Assembly: GCA_930367205.1 (NCBI GenBank)
Contig: OV884014.1
Location: 117,373,768-117,437,767 of the forward strand
DNA length: 64,000 nt
Direction of reading: 5' to 3'
DNA from: Acanthosoma haemorrhoidale
Lineage: Eukaryota; Arthropoda; Insecta; Hemiptera; Acanthosomatidae
Positions 39,345-49,783 of the stretch are shown here, in pieces. Numbering within the stretch: the first letter of the stretch is position 1; every line of letters starts with the position of its first letter. The notes beneath the pieces are model-generated. The model ran no database searches and was not told the origin of the DNA. It was given only the letters and a program-made list of their open reading frames with translations. The position numbers and the translations under genes are program-made.

Positions 39345-40446
39345 AACATAATAGGGCAGGAATTATTGTACCAGCTATGAAATACGCATTTTTGTAAAAT
39401 TCTACTTTTTGACGATATTTTTCTTGTTTTGGTATGAGGAAATCATAATTGTTCAGGAGCTAACGTACCAGCTATAAAATACTCTTATATGTAAAAATTT
39501 AACTTTTTGATGACATTTTCCTTGTTTTGGTATCAGGAGAACATAATAAGGCAGGAGCTAACGTACTAGCTGAGAAATACGCATTTTTGTAAAAATTTGA
39601 GTTTTCGACGATATTTTCCTTGTTTTCGTATCAGGAGAACATAATAGGGCAGGAGCTAAGGTACCAGCTATGAAATACCCATTTTTTAAAAATTCGACTT
39701 TTTGACGATATTTTCCTGGTTTTCGTATCAGGAGAACATAATAGGGCAGGAGCTAACGTACCAGCTATGAAATACGCAATTTTTGTAAAAATTTGAGTTT
39801 TCGACGATATTTTCCTTGTTTTGGTATCAGGAGAACATAATGGGGCAGGAGCTAACGTACTAGCTATGAAATACGCATTTTCGAAAAATTCGACTTTTTG
39901 ACGATATTTTCCTTGATTTCGTATCAGGAGAACATAAAAGAGCAGGAGCTAACGTTCCAGCTATGAAATACCCATTTTTTAAAAATTCGACTTTTTGACG
40001 ATATTTTCCTGGTTTTCATATCAGGAGAACATAATGGGGCAGGAGCTAACGTACTAGCTATGAAATACGCATTTTTGAAAAATTCAACTTTTTGACGATA
40101 TTTTTCTCCTTTTCGTATCAGGAGAACATAATAGGGCAGGAGCTAACGTACCAGCTATGAAATACGCATTTTTGTAAAAATTTGACTTTTGGACGATATT
40201 ATCTTTGTTTTGGTATCAGGAGAACATAATGGGACAGGAGCTAACGTACTAGCTCTAAATACGCATTTTTGTAAAAATTCGACTTTTTGACGTCATTTTT
40301 CTTGTTTTGGTATTAGGAGAACATAATGGGGCAGGTGCTAACGTACAAGCTATGAAATACGCATTTTTGTAAAAATTCAACTTTTTTAAAATGTTTTCTT
40401 TGTTTTGGTATCAGGAGAACATAAAGGGGCAAGAGCTAACGTACAA
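39345..40446 (+). repeat. SatA block, 11 monomers (m4-m5 missing)
   Basis: 1102 bp. An m3 front passes into an m4/m5 tail near 39600-39650, and the array continues with m6. A private GAGCTAAGGTACC is at about 39652. Confidence 0.92.
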
Positions 40447-40619
40447 GATCATACGATCGTATGATCAAAGTTACGAGTGAATATGACATCAAATGATGTC
40501 AAATATGATAGTGTGCCGTATCTTTTGCACTTATTGTATCACGTGATACAATCGTATGATTGAAGTTACAGTGAATATACTATAAAATGATGTCGATTGG
40601 CATTATGATGGCACTCGTT
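40447..40619 (+). repeat. Short SatB cassette
   Basis: 173-bp cassette with a private GTATCTTTTGCAC change near 40518. It begins a canonical 1469-bp unit. Confidence 0.95.
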
Positions 40620-41915
40620 AACATAATAGGGCAGGAATTATTGTACCAGCTATGAAATACGCATTTTTGTAAAATTCTACTTTTTGACGATATTTTTCTT
40701 GTTTTGGTATGAGGAAATCATAATTGTTCAGGAGCTAACGTACCAGCTATAAAATACTCTTATATGTAAAAATTTAACTTTTTGATGACATTTTCCTTGT
40801 TTTGGTATCAGGAGAACATAATAAGGCAGGAGCTAACGTACTAGCTGAGAAATACGCATTTTTGTAAAAATTTGAGTTTTCGACGATATTTTCCTTGTTT
40901 TGGTATCAGGAGAACATAATGGGGCAGGAGCTAACGTACTAGCTATGAAATACCCATTTTTTAAAAATTTGACTTTTTGACGATATTTTCCTTGTTTTCG
41001 TATCAGGAGAACATAATAGGGCAGGAGCTGACGTACTAGCTATGAAATACGCATTTTTTAAAAATTCGACTTTTTGACGATATTTTCCTGGTTTTCGTAT
41101 CAGGAGAACATAATAGGGCAGCAGCTAACGTACCAGCTATGAAATACCCATTTTTTAAAAATTCGACTTTTTGACGATATTTTCCTGGTTTTCGTATCAG
41201 GAGAACATAATAGGGCAGGAGCTAACGTACCAGCTATGAAATACGCAATTTTTGTAAAAATTTGAGTTTTCGACGATATTTTCCTTGTTTTGGTATCAGG
41301 AGAACATAATGGGGCAGGAGCTAACGTACTAGCTATGAAATACGCATTTTCGAAAAATTCGACTTTTTGACGATATTTTCCTTGATTTCGTATCAGGAGA
41401 ACATAAAAGAGCAGGAGCTAACGTTCCAGCTATGAAATACCCATTTTTTAAAAATTCGACTTTTTGACGATATTTTCCTTGTTTTCGTATCACGAGAACA
41501 TAATGGGGCAGGAGCTAACGTACCAGCTATGAAATACGCATTTTTGAAAAATTCAACTTTTTGACGATATTTTTCTCCTTTTCGTATCAGGAGAACATAA
41601 TAGGGCAGGAGCTAACGTACCAGCTATGAAATACGCATTTTTGTAAAAATTTGACTTTTGGACGATATTATCTTTGTTTTGGTATCAGGAGAACATAATG
41701 GGACAGGAGCTAACGTACTAGCTCTAAATACGCATTTTTGTAAAAATTCGACTTTTTGACGTCATTTTTCTTGTTTTGGTATTAGGAGAACATAATGGGG
41801 CAGGTGCTAACGTACAAGCTATGAAATACGCATTTTTGTAAAAATTCAACTTTTTTAAAATGTTTTCTTTGTTTTGGTATCAGGAGAACATAAAGGGGCA
41901 AGAGCTAACGTACAA
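40620..41915 (+). repeat. SatA block, 13 monomers
   Basis: 1296 bp in canonical order. m6 carries the GGGCAGCAGC marker near 41117, otherwise known only from the 2151-bp units and the block at 42089. Confidence 0.93.
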
Positions 41916-42088
41916 GATCATACGATCGTATGATCAAAGTTACGAGTGAATATGACATCAAATGATGTCAAATATGATAGTGTGCCGTATCATTTGCACT
42001 TATTGTATCACGTGATACAATCGTATGATTGAAGTTACAGTGAATATACTATAAAATGATGTCGATTGGCATTATGATGGCACTCGTT
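41916..42088 (+). repeat. Short SatB cassette
   Basis: 173-bp cassette with both standard junctions. Confidence 0.95.
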
Positions 42089-43190
42089 AACATAATAGGG
42101 CAGGAATTATTGTACCAGCTATGAAATACGCATTTTTGTAAAATTCTACTTTTTGACGATATTTTTCTTGTTTTGGTATGAGGAAATCATAATTGTTCAG
42201 GAGCTAACGTACCAGCTATAAAATACTCTTATATGTAAAAATTTAACTTTTTGATGACATTTTCCTTGTTTTGGTATCAGGAGAACATAATAAGGCAGGA
42301 GCTAACGTACTAGCTGAGAAATACGCATTTTTGTAAAAATTTGAGTTTTCGACGATATTTTCCTTGTTTTCGTATCAGGAGAACATAATAGGGCAGCAGC
42401 TAACGTACCAGCTATGAAATACCCATTTTTTAAAAATTCGACTTTTTGACGATATTTTCCTGGTTTTCGTATCAGGAGAACATAATAGGGCAGGAGCTAA
42501 CGTACCAGCTATGAAATACGCAATTTTTGTAAAAATTTGAGTTTTCGACGATATTTTCCTTGTTTTGGTATCAGGAGAACATAATGGGGCAGGAGCTAAC
42601 GTACTAGCTATGAAATACGCATTTTCGAAAAATTCGACTTTTTGACGATATTTTCCTTGATTTCGTATCAGGAGAACATAAAAGAGCAGGAGCTAACGTT
42701 CCAGCTATGAAATACCCATTTTTTAAAAATTCGACTTTTTGACGATATTTTCCTTGTTTTCGTATCACGAGAACATAATAGGGCAGGAGCTAACGTACCA
42801 GCTATGAAATACGCATTTTTGAAAAATTCAACTTTTTGACGATATTTTTCTCCTTTTCGTATCAGGAGAACATAATAGGGCAGGAGCTAACGTACCAGCT
42901 ATGAAATACGCATTTTTGTAAAAATTTGACTTTTGGACGATATTATCTTTGTTTTGGTATCAGGAGAACATAATGGGACAGGAGCTAACGTACTAGCTCT
43001 AAATACGCATTTTTGTAAAAATTCGACTTTTTGACGTCATTTTTCTTGTTTTGGTATTAGGAGAACATAATGGGGCAGGTGCTAACGTACAAGCTATGAA
43101 ATACGCATTTTTGTAAAAATTCAACTTTTTTAAAATGTTTTCTTTGTTTTGGTATCAGGAGAACATAAAGGGGCAAGAGCTAACGTACAA
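42089..43190 (+). repeat. SatA block, 11 monomers (m4-m5 missing)
   Basis: 1102 bp with the same two-monomer loss as 39345-40446. It carries the GGGCAGCAGC marker at 42391. Confidence 0.92.
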
Positions 43191-43363
43191 GATCATACGA
43201 TCGTATGATCAAAGTTACGAGTGAATATGACATCAAATGATGTCAAATATGATAGTGTGCCGTATCATTTGCACTTATTGTATCACGTGATACAATCGTA
43301 TGATTGAAGTTACAGTGAATATACTATAAAATGATGTCGATTGGCATTATGATGGCACTCGTT
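43191..43363 (+). repeat. Short SatB cassette
   Basis: 173-bp cassette with both standard junctions. Confidence 0.95.
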
Positions 43364-44560
43364 AACATAATAGGGCAGGAATTATTGTACCAGCTATGAA
43401 ATACGCATTTTTGTAAAATTCTACTTTTTGACGATATTTTTCTTGTATTGGTATGAGGAAATCATAATTGTTCAGGAGCTAACGTACCAGCTATAAAATA
43501 CTCTTATATGTAAAAATTTAACTTTTTGATGACATTTTCCTTGTTTTGGTATCAGGAGAACATAATAAGGCAGGAGCTAACGTACTAGCTGAGAAATACG
43601 CATTTTTGTAAAAATTTGAGTTTTCGACGATATTTTCCTTGTTTTGGTATCAGGAGAACATAATGGGGCAGGAGCTAACGTACCAGCTATGAAATACCCA
43701 TTTTTTAAAAATTCGACTTTTTGACGATATTTTCCTGGTTTTCGTATCAGGAGAACATAATAGGGCAGGAGCTAACGTACCAGCTATGAAATACCCATTT
43801 TTTAAAAATTCGACTTTTTGACGATATTTTCCTGGTTTTCGTATCAGGAGAACATAATGGGGCAGGAGCTAACGTACTAGCTATGAAATACGCATTTTCG
43901 AAAAATTCGACTTTTTGACGATATTTTCCTTGATTTCGTATCAGGAGAACATAAAAGAGCAGGAGCTAACGTTCCAGCTATGAAATACCCATTTTTTAAA
44001 AATTCGACTTTTTGACGATATTTTCCTTGTTTTCGTATCACGAGAACATAATGGGGCAGGAGCTAACGTACCAGCTATGAGATACCCATTTTTTTAAAAT
44101 TTGACTTTTTGACGATATTTTCCTGGTTTTCATATCAGGAGAACATAATGGGGCAGGAGCTAACGTACTAGCTATGAAATACGCATTTTTGAAAAATTCA
44201 ACTTTTTGACGATATTTTTCTCCTTTTCGTATCAGGAGAACATAATAGGGCAGGAGCTAACGTACCAGCTATGAAATACGCATTTTTGTAAAAATTTGAC
44301 TTTTGGACGATATTATCTTTGTTTTGGTATCAGGAGAACATAATGGGACAGGAGCTAACGTACTAGCTCTAAATACGCATTTTTGTAAAAATTCGACTTT
44401 TTGACGTCATTTTTCTTGTTTTGGTATTAGGAGAACATAATGGGGCAGGTGCTAACGTACAAGCTATGAAATACGCATTTTTGTAAAAATTCAACTTTTT
44501 TAAAATGTTTTCTTTGTTTTGGTATCAGGAGAACATAAAGGGGCAAGAGCTAACGTACAA
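43364..44560 (+). repeat. SatA block, 12 monomers
   Basis: Order m1, m2, m3, m6, m6, m8, m9, m9b, m10 to m13. A private TCTTGTATTGG is in m1 near 43441. Confidence 0.91.
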
Positions 44561-44733
44561 GATCATACGATCGTATGATCAAAGTTACGAGTGAATATGA
44601 CATCAAATGATGTCAAATATGATAGTGTGCCGTATCATTTGCACTTATTGTATCACGTGATACAATCGTATGATTGAAGTTACAGTGAATATACTATAAA
44701 ATGATGTCGATTGGCATTATGATGGCACTCGTT
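44561..44733 (+). repeat. Short SatB cassette
   Basis: 173-bp cassette. It is the last short cassette in the window. Confidence 0.95.
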
Positions 44734-45382
44734 AACATAATAGGGCAGGAATTATTGTACCAGCTATGAAATACGCATTTTTGTAAAATTCTACTTTTTG
44801 ACGATATTTTTCTTGTTTTGGTATGAGGAAATCATAATTGTTCAGGAGCTAACGTACCAGCTATAAAATACTCTTATATGTAAAAATTTAACTTTTTGAT
44901 GACATTTTCCTTGTTTTGGTATCAGGAGAACATAATAAGGCAGGAGCTAACGTACTAGCTGAGAAATACGCATTTTTGTAAAAATTTGAGTTTTCGACGA
45001 TATTTTCCTTGTTTTGGTATCAGGAAAACATAATGGGGCAGGAGCTAACGTACTAGCTATGAAATACGCATTTTTGAAAAATTCAACTTTTTGACGATAT
45101 TTTTCTCCTTTTCGTATCAGGAGAACATAATAGGGCAGGAGCTAACGTACCAGCTATGAAATACGCATTTTTGTAAAAATTTGACTTTTGGACGATATTA
45201 TCTTTGTTTTGGTATCAGGAGAACATAATGGGACAGGAGCTAACGTACTAGCTCTAAATACGCATTTTTGTAAAAATTCGACTTTTTGACGTCATTTTTC
45301 TTGTTTTGGTATTAGGAGAACATAATGGGGCAGGTGCTAACGTACAAGCTATGAAATACGCATTTTTGTAAAAATTCAACTT
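44734..45382 (+). repeat. SatA block, truncated in m13
   Basis: Order m1, m2, m3, m10, m11, m12, then m13 broken off after ATTCAACTT. The rest of m13, the usual partial monomer and the junction palindrome are missing. A 7-base stretch, CGTTTGA (45383-45389), separates it from SatB. Confidence 0.92.
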
Positions 45383-45389
45383 CGTTTGA

Positions 45390-46758
45390 ATGATCAAAGT
45401 TACGAGTGAATATGACATCAAATGATGTCAAATATGATAGTGTGCCGTATCATTTGCACTTATTGTATCACGTGATACAATCGTATGATTGAAGTTACAG
45501 TGAATATACTATTAAATAATGTCGATTATGACAGTGTACTGTATCATTGGCACTCATTGTATCACGTGATAAGATCGTATGATTGAAGTCATGAATGAAT
45601 ATAACATCAAATGATGTCGATTATGATAGTGTGCCGCATCATTAGCACACATTGTATCACATGATACGATTGTATGATTGAAGTTACGAGTGAATATAAC
45701 ATCAAATGATTTCGAATATGATAATGAACCGCATCATTGGCAATCATTATATCACGTGATACCATCATATGATTGAAGTCACGAGTGAATATAACATCAA
45801 ATGATGTTGGATATGATTGTATAATGTATCATTTGCACTCATTGTTTCACGTGATAAGATCGTATGATTAAAGTTACAGGTGAATATAATATCAATTGAT
45901 GTCGTATATGATAGCGCACCATATCATTAGCACTTATTGTATCATGTGATGTGATCGTATGATTGAAGTCACGAGTGAATATAACATCAAATAATGCTAA
46001 ATATGATTGTTTAGTGTAGCATTGACACTCATTGTATCACGAGATACGATCGTATGATTAAAGTCACGAGTGAATATACTATAAAATGATGTCGATTATG
46101 ATAGTGTACCACATCATTGGCACTCATTGTTTCACGTGATACGATCGTATGATTAAAGTTACAGGTGAATATAACATCAAATGATGTCGATTATGATAGT
46201 GTACCGCATCATTGGCACTCATTATATCACGTGATACGATCGTATGATGAAAGTTACGAGTGAATATAACATCAAATGATGTCGAATAGGATTGTATAAT
46301 GTATCATTAGCACTCATTGTTTCACGTGATACGATCGTATGATTAAAGTTACGATTGGAGATATTAATAAATGATGTTGAATATAATAGTGCACCATATC
46401 ATTAGCACTTATTGTATCATGTGATGCGATCGTATGATTAAAGTTATAAGTGAATATAACATCAAATGATGTCGATTATAATAGTGTACCGCATCATTGG
46501 CACTCATTATATCACGTGATACTATCCTATGATTGAAGTCACGAGTGAATATAACATCAAATGATGTTGAATATGATTGTATAATGTATCATTAGCACTC
46601 ATTGTTTCACGTGATACGATCGTATGATTAAAGTTACAGGTGAATATAACATCAAATGATGTCGATTATGATAGTGTACCGCATCATTAGCACTCATTGT
46701 TTCACGTGATACGATCGTATGATTAAAGTTACGAGTAAATATAACATCAAATGATGTC
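45390..46758 (+). repeat. Long SatB array, part left of the retrotransposon
   Basis: Starts abnormally inside the first monomer at ATGATCAAAG and then follows the standard front series of the long arrays. Nine monomers ending at the insertion point are repeated just right of the element. The marker AAGTTATAAG at 46441 recurs at 51671, an offset of 855 bp once the element and one target copy are removed. Confidence 0.94.
46754..46758 (+). repeat. Target-site duplication, left copy (ATGTC)
   Basis: Five bases directly before the left LTR, repeated at 51129-51133. Removing the element and one copy restores the SatB sequence AAATGATGTCGAATATG. A 5-bp duplication is usual for Ty3/Gypsy integrases. 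Confidence 0.93.
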
Positions 46759-46906
46759 TGTCAGAATGAAAGACATAGGTTGATTGAATATAAGTAACAA
46801 TTTATTAACCATAAAATAAGTACATCTAGGTCACAAGTTATATAGGTTAGATTAATATTGTCAGCCGGCTTTGTTCATTTAATAGAGATAACCCAACCAT
46901 ATGACA
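46759..46906 (-). repeat. 3' LTR
   Basis: 148 bp, with the TGTCA/TGACA inverted ends expected of LTRs. It appears identical to the copy at 50981-51128 over its full length, which implies very little time since insertion. On the element strand it contains TATATAA, and AATAAA about 30 bases downstream. Confidence 0.96.
46801..46806 (-). promoter_or_regulatory. Poly(A) signal AATAAA in 3' LTR
   Basis: Canonical AATAAA on the element strand, about 42 bases before the LTR end. In the 3' LTR it would direct 3' processing of the genomic RNA. The 5' LTR has the same motif at 51023-51028. Confidence 0.6.
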
Positions 46907-46953
46907 TCTCCATTTCTTTTTTTTTTTTTTTTTTTCTTTTTTTTTTTTTTTTT
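46907..46953 (-). promoter_or_regulatory. Polypurine tract (plus-strand primer), A-rich and interrupted
   Basis: On the element strand, 41 uninterrupted purines (46953 back to 46913, almost all A with two G) are followed by one T at 46912 and then GGAGA touching the 3' LTR. Such a tract at this place normally resists RNase H and primes plus-strand DNA. The T near its end is unusual. The A run also overlaps the end of the ORF2 stop codon. Homopolymer length here may be imprecise in an assembly. Confidence 0.75.
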
Positions 46954-49735
46954 ATTGTAATACATAGTTTTCTTTTAGATATGCTGGCTGACGACTGATT
47001 CGTCCACTACGAGTTACATATGTGTCATTGTCATTATTGATATCTTCGCTCTGGCTTTGGTTCATTAATTGCTGACCTGCTGGATCGGCTGTATTATTAA
47101 CCTTACCATTATTATTTGAATTTTCCGAAATTTGTGGTTTAATATTTTCATCAAGTCTATATTCGTTACTTTCTATTTCGAATGGTAGGCTAGTATCATT
47201 TCTTAAGTGTATTCTATTACGCGTCAATAAGGAGCCTCCCTCTGTCTTAATTTGATAAGCCCTATTGTTTATGTTTCTATCTATTATTATAGCCCGATCC
47301 CACATTCCTTGTTTGTTTCTAACTCTAACGTTTTCTCCTTTTTCGTATTTTTTCAAATCTTTGGCTCGTTGATCATGAAAAATTTTTTGTTTCCTTTGTC
47401 TTTGTAACAATTCACCTTTTATATATGAATTTTCTTCACTTTTAAACTTTGGTATATCATATAGAACACCATTCACATTTTTACCTTGCATTATCACATT
47501 TGGAGAAGGTATTGTATTAGATATTGGTGTGTTGTTTAATTCTAGTATTGCTAAGTACACATCTTTTTTATCAAAATGAGCTTTTCTAATTACATTTTTC
47601 ACAGTTTGTATGTGCCGCTCCACCATTCCGTTACTTTGTGGATATGTTGGACTCGACGTAACATGCTTAAATTTCCATTCTCTTGTAAACGTTTTAAATA
47701 GAAAACTCGAAAATTGTGGGCCATTATCTGATCTGAATTCTTCTGGTATACCCCAGTGTACAAAACAAGACTTTAATGCTTTTATAACTGTTACACTAGT
47801 TTCATCCTTCAATGGTAAAACATCTACATATTTAGAAAAATAATCCACAACTAACATGTTTGGTTTTCTATCAATGTAAAAAATATCAGCTCCTACTGTT
47901 GCCCATGTTTTATCTGGTATTAATGTTGGTATTAGACTTTCTTTCTGATTTGATCGTTGGAACGTTAAGCATGTTTTACAGTTGTTTATTTTGTTTTCTA
48001 TATCTTTATTCATATTGGGCCAAAATACTATTTCTCTCGCTCTAGCTTTTGTTTTTTCAATGCCTAAATGATTATAATGTAACTTACTCAAAACTTCTTC
48101 TCTTAATTTGTTTGGTACTATTACACAATTATTTTTAAACAGTAAGTCATCATATTCATAAATGTCGGCATGGTAAGTATGATAATATTTAACTATATTT
48201 GGTACATCTTTTATTTCTTTTGGCCAACCTTTTTTTATTGTATTTTTCAATGTCTGCAATTCTATGTCATTTTTTGTTGCTTCTATATATTTTTGTTTCT
48301 TTTGATTACTCATCTCGCTTGCTAACGTAAGTTCTAATATATACATTCTGGAATCTCCATCCTCTTTAGTTTCTTTTAAATGAGCTCTCGATAGTAAATC
48401 TGCTATTATTAAATTTTTACCACTTGTATAAGTTACTTTAATATCATATGGTTGTAACCGCATTCGCATTTTTTGTAGTCTCATTGGTATATCAGTTATC
48501 TTTCGTCTTAAAATAGGGATCAGCGGTTTATGATCTGATTCTACTCCAAAAGGTTTACCGATTACATACTGTCTGAAACGCTCACATCCAAACACTATGG
48601 CATATAATTCTTTCTCTATTTGAGCCCACGATTTTTGACATTCAGTGAATGCTTGTGATGCATATGCTACTGGCAAATCATTTTGTAACAGAACTGCCCC
48701 TACTCCGGTACTACTAGCGTCTACACTAATTTTGCACTCCTTATTTACATCGTATAATTGTAGAATAGGAGTTTTGCTTAAGCATATTTTTATCTTTTTA
48801 AAACAATTTTCATGTTCACTTGTCCAGTTGAAAATTGTACCTTTTTTAATTAGATTACGCAATGGTTCCGTTAACTGAGCTGAGTTTTCTACAAATTTAC
48901 CCACGTAGGTTATCAATCCTAATAATCGTTCTACTGCTTTAACATCTTTTGGTCTTTCCATTTCACTAATTGCTTTGACTTTGTCATCATCAATTTCTAT
49001 CCCTTTGCTACTGAAGTAATGACCTAAAAATTTAATTCTTTCTTCTTTAAACTTACATTTGTTTTTATTAAATTTAATCCCATGCTCATAAGCTCTTTTC
49101 ATTACTAATTCTAAAATTTCTAATAATTCTTTTTCATTTTCTGCCCATATCATTATATCATCGATATACACAGCTACGTTTTTTATACCTTCAAAAATCT
49201 CTGAATAAGTTTTATGGAACACTTCTGGTGCAATACTAACCCCGAAAGGCATTCTTAAAAATCTAAATGGACCATATGGCGTTTGAAAAGCCGTCATTAA
49301 CGAACTCCTATGTGTGAGTTCTAAATGCCAAAACCCATTTGATGCGTCTAGCACTGCAAACATTTTTGCCCCCGCCATTTTACTAGATATTTCCTCAAAT
49401 GTAGGTAAAGGACAATGTTCTCTTAGTAAACAAGTGTTAAGATGCTGTGGGTCTAAGCAAATACGTAATGATTTATCAGGTTTACTGGTAATTACGATTG
49501 GGTTCATAAATTCAGTAGGTTCGTTAACCTCTGTAACAATTTTATTGTCTTTCATTCTGTATAATGTTTCTTTGAAAAGATCTAATAATTTAAAAGGTAT
49601 TCTACGACATGGTTCAATTTTTCCTTCATATCCTTCTTTTAATTTGAAATCATATATTTTTGAGATTTTTCCTATACCTTCGAATAGTTCTTTATATCTG
49701 CTAAGCAATTTCGTGAGACCATTATTTGTATTCAT
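46952..49735 (-). CDS. pol: ORF2: Pol polyprotein (RT, RNase H, integrase)
   Basis: 927 residues. The reverse transcriptase spans about 40-240, with catalytic D130 (AVLDASNGFW) and the YIDD box at 190-193. RNase H spans about 335-450, with D339 (SVDAS), E376 (EKELYA), D401 (ESDHKPL) and a later D446. The integrase zinc region has H553, H556, C586 and C589. The integrase core has D617, D670 (RSDNGPQF) and E706 (SNGMVERH), with exactly 35 residues between the last two. A basic C-terminal module with W812 follows, ending in the low-complexity TRSGRISRQPAYLKENYVLQ. There is no chromodomain and no protease, which is encoded in ORF1. It would act in virus-like particles to copy RNA into DNA and in the nucleus to integrate it. 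The ATG lies 10 bases after the ORF1 stop. The frame is open upstream to 49783, overlapping ORF1 in the +1 frame, so either reinitiation or frameshifting could give Pol. No stop or missing catalytic residue is seen. Confidence 0.95.
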   Translation of the reverse strand: MNTNNGLTKLLSRYKELFEGIGKISKIYDFKLKEGYEGKIEPCRRIPFKLLDLFKETLYRMKDNKIVTEVNEPTEFMNPIVITSKPDKSLRICLDPQHLNTCLLREHCPLPTFEEISSKMAGAKMFAVLDASNGFWHLELTHRSSLMTAFQTPYGPFRFLRMPFGVSIAPEVFHKTYSEIFEGIKNVAVYIDDIMIWAENEKELLEILELVMKRAYEHGIKFNKNKCKFKEERIKFLGHYFSSKGIEIDDDKVKAISEMERPKDVKAVERLLGLITYVGKFVENSAQLTEPLRNLIKKGTIFNWTSEHENCFKKIKICLSKTPILQLYDVNKECKISVDASSTGVGAVLLQNDLPVAYASQAFTECQKSWAQIEKELYAIVFGCERFRQYVIGKPFGVESDHKPLIPILRRKITDIPMRLQKMRMRLQPYDIKVTYTSGKNLIIADLLSRAHLKETKEDGDSRMYILELTLASEMSNQKKQKYIEATKNDIELQTLKNTIKKGWPKEIKDVPNIVKYYHTYHADIYEYDDLLFKNNCVIVPNKLREEVLSKLHYNHLGIEKTKARAREIVFWPNMNKDIENKINNCKTCLTFQRSNQKESLIPTLIPDKTWATVGADIFYIDRKPNMLVVDYFSKYVDVLPLKDETSVTVIKALKSCFVHWGIPEEFRSDNGPQFSSFLFKTFTREWKFKHVTSSPTYPQSNGMVERHIQTVKNVIRKAHFDKKDVYLAILELNNTPISNTIPSPNVIMQGKNVNGVLYDIPKFKSEENSYIKGELLQRQRKQKIFHDQRAKDLKKYEKGENVRVRNKQGMWDRAIIIDRNINNRAYQIKTEGGSLLTRNRIHLRNDTSLPFEIESNEYRLDENIKPQISENSNNNGKVNNTADPAGQQLMNQSQSEDINNDNDTYVTRSGRISRQPAYLKENYVLQ

Positions 49736-49745
49736 ATTTATATTT

Positions 49746-49783
49746 TCAACTCTGGTAATTAATTTCAGTTTTTTTAATTGTAT
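49746..49783 (-). promoter_or_regulatory. Gag-Pol overlap, possible +1 frameshift window
   Basis: The Pol frame is open from 49783 and overlaps the end of gag by 38 bases. Pol lies in the +1 frame. Gag ends CAG AGT TGA. Skipping the A of AGT gives CAG GTT GAA in the Pol frame, which resembles the AGUU used for +1 shifting in yeast Ty3. A run of seven A lies near 49769-49775, but its phase does not suit a -1 shift. Whether any shift happens cannot be told; the ATG of ORF2 just 10 bases after the stop is an alternative. Confidence 0.35.

Noticed and set aside
49201..49290. Chromodomain or other targeting module in Pol that would explain insertion into heterochromatin
   Set aside because: The integrase C-terminus ends in a basic module and a low-complexity tail with no chromodomain-like aromatic cage pattern. 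Targeting to the satellite cannot be claimed from one insertion.
49765..49780. Run of seven A near the end of gag as a -1 slippery site
   Set aside because: The A run is not in the phase needed for a classical heptamer, and Pol lies in the +1 frame, not the -1 frame.
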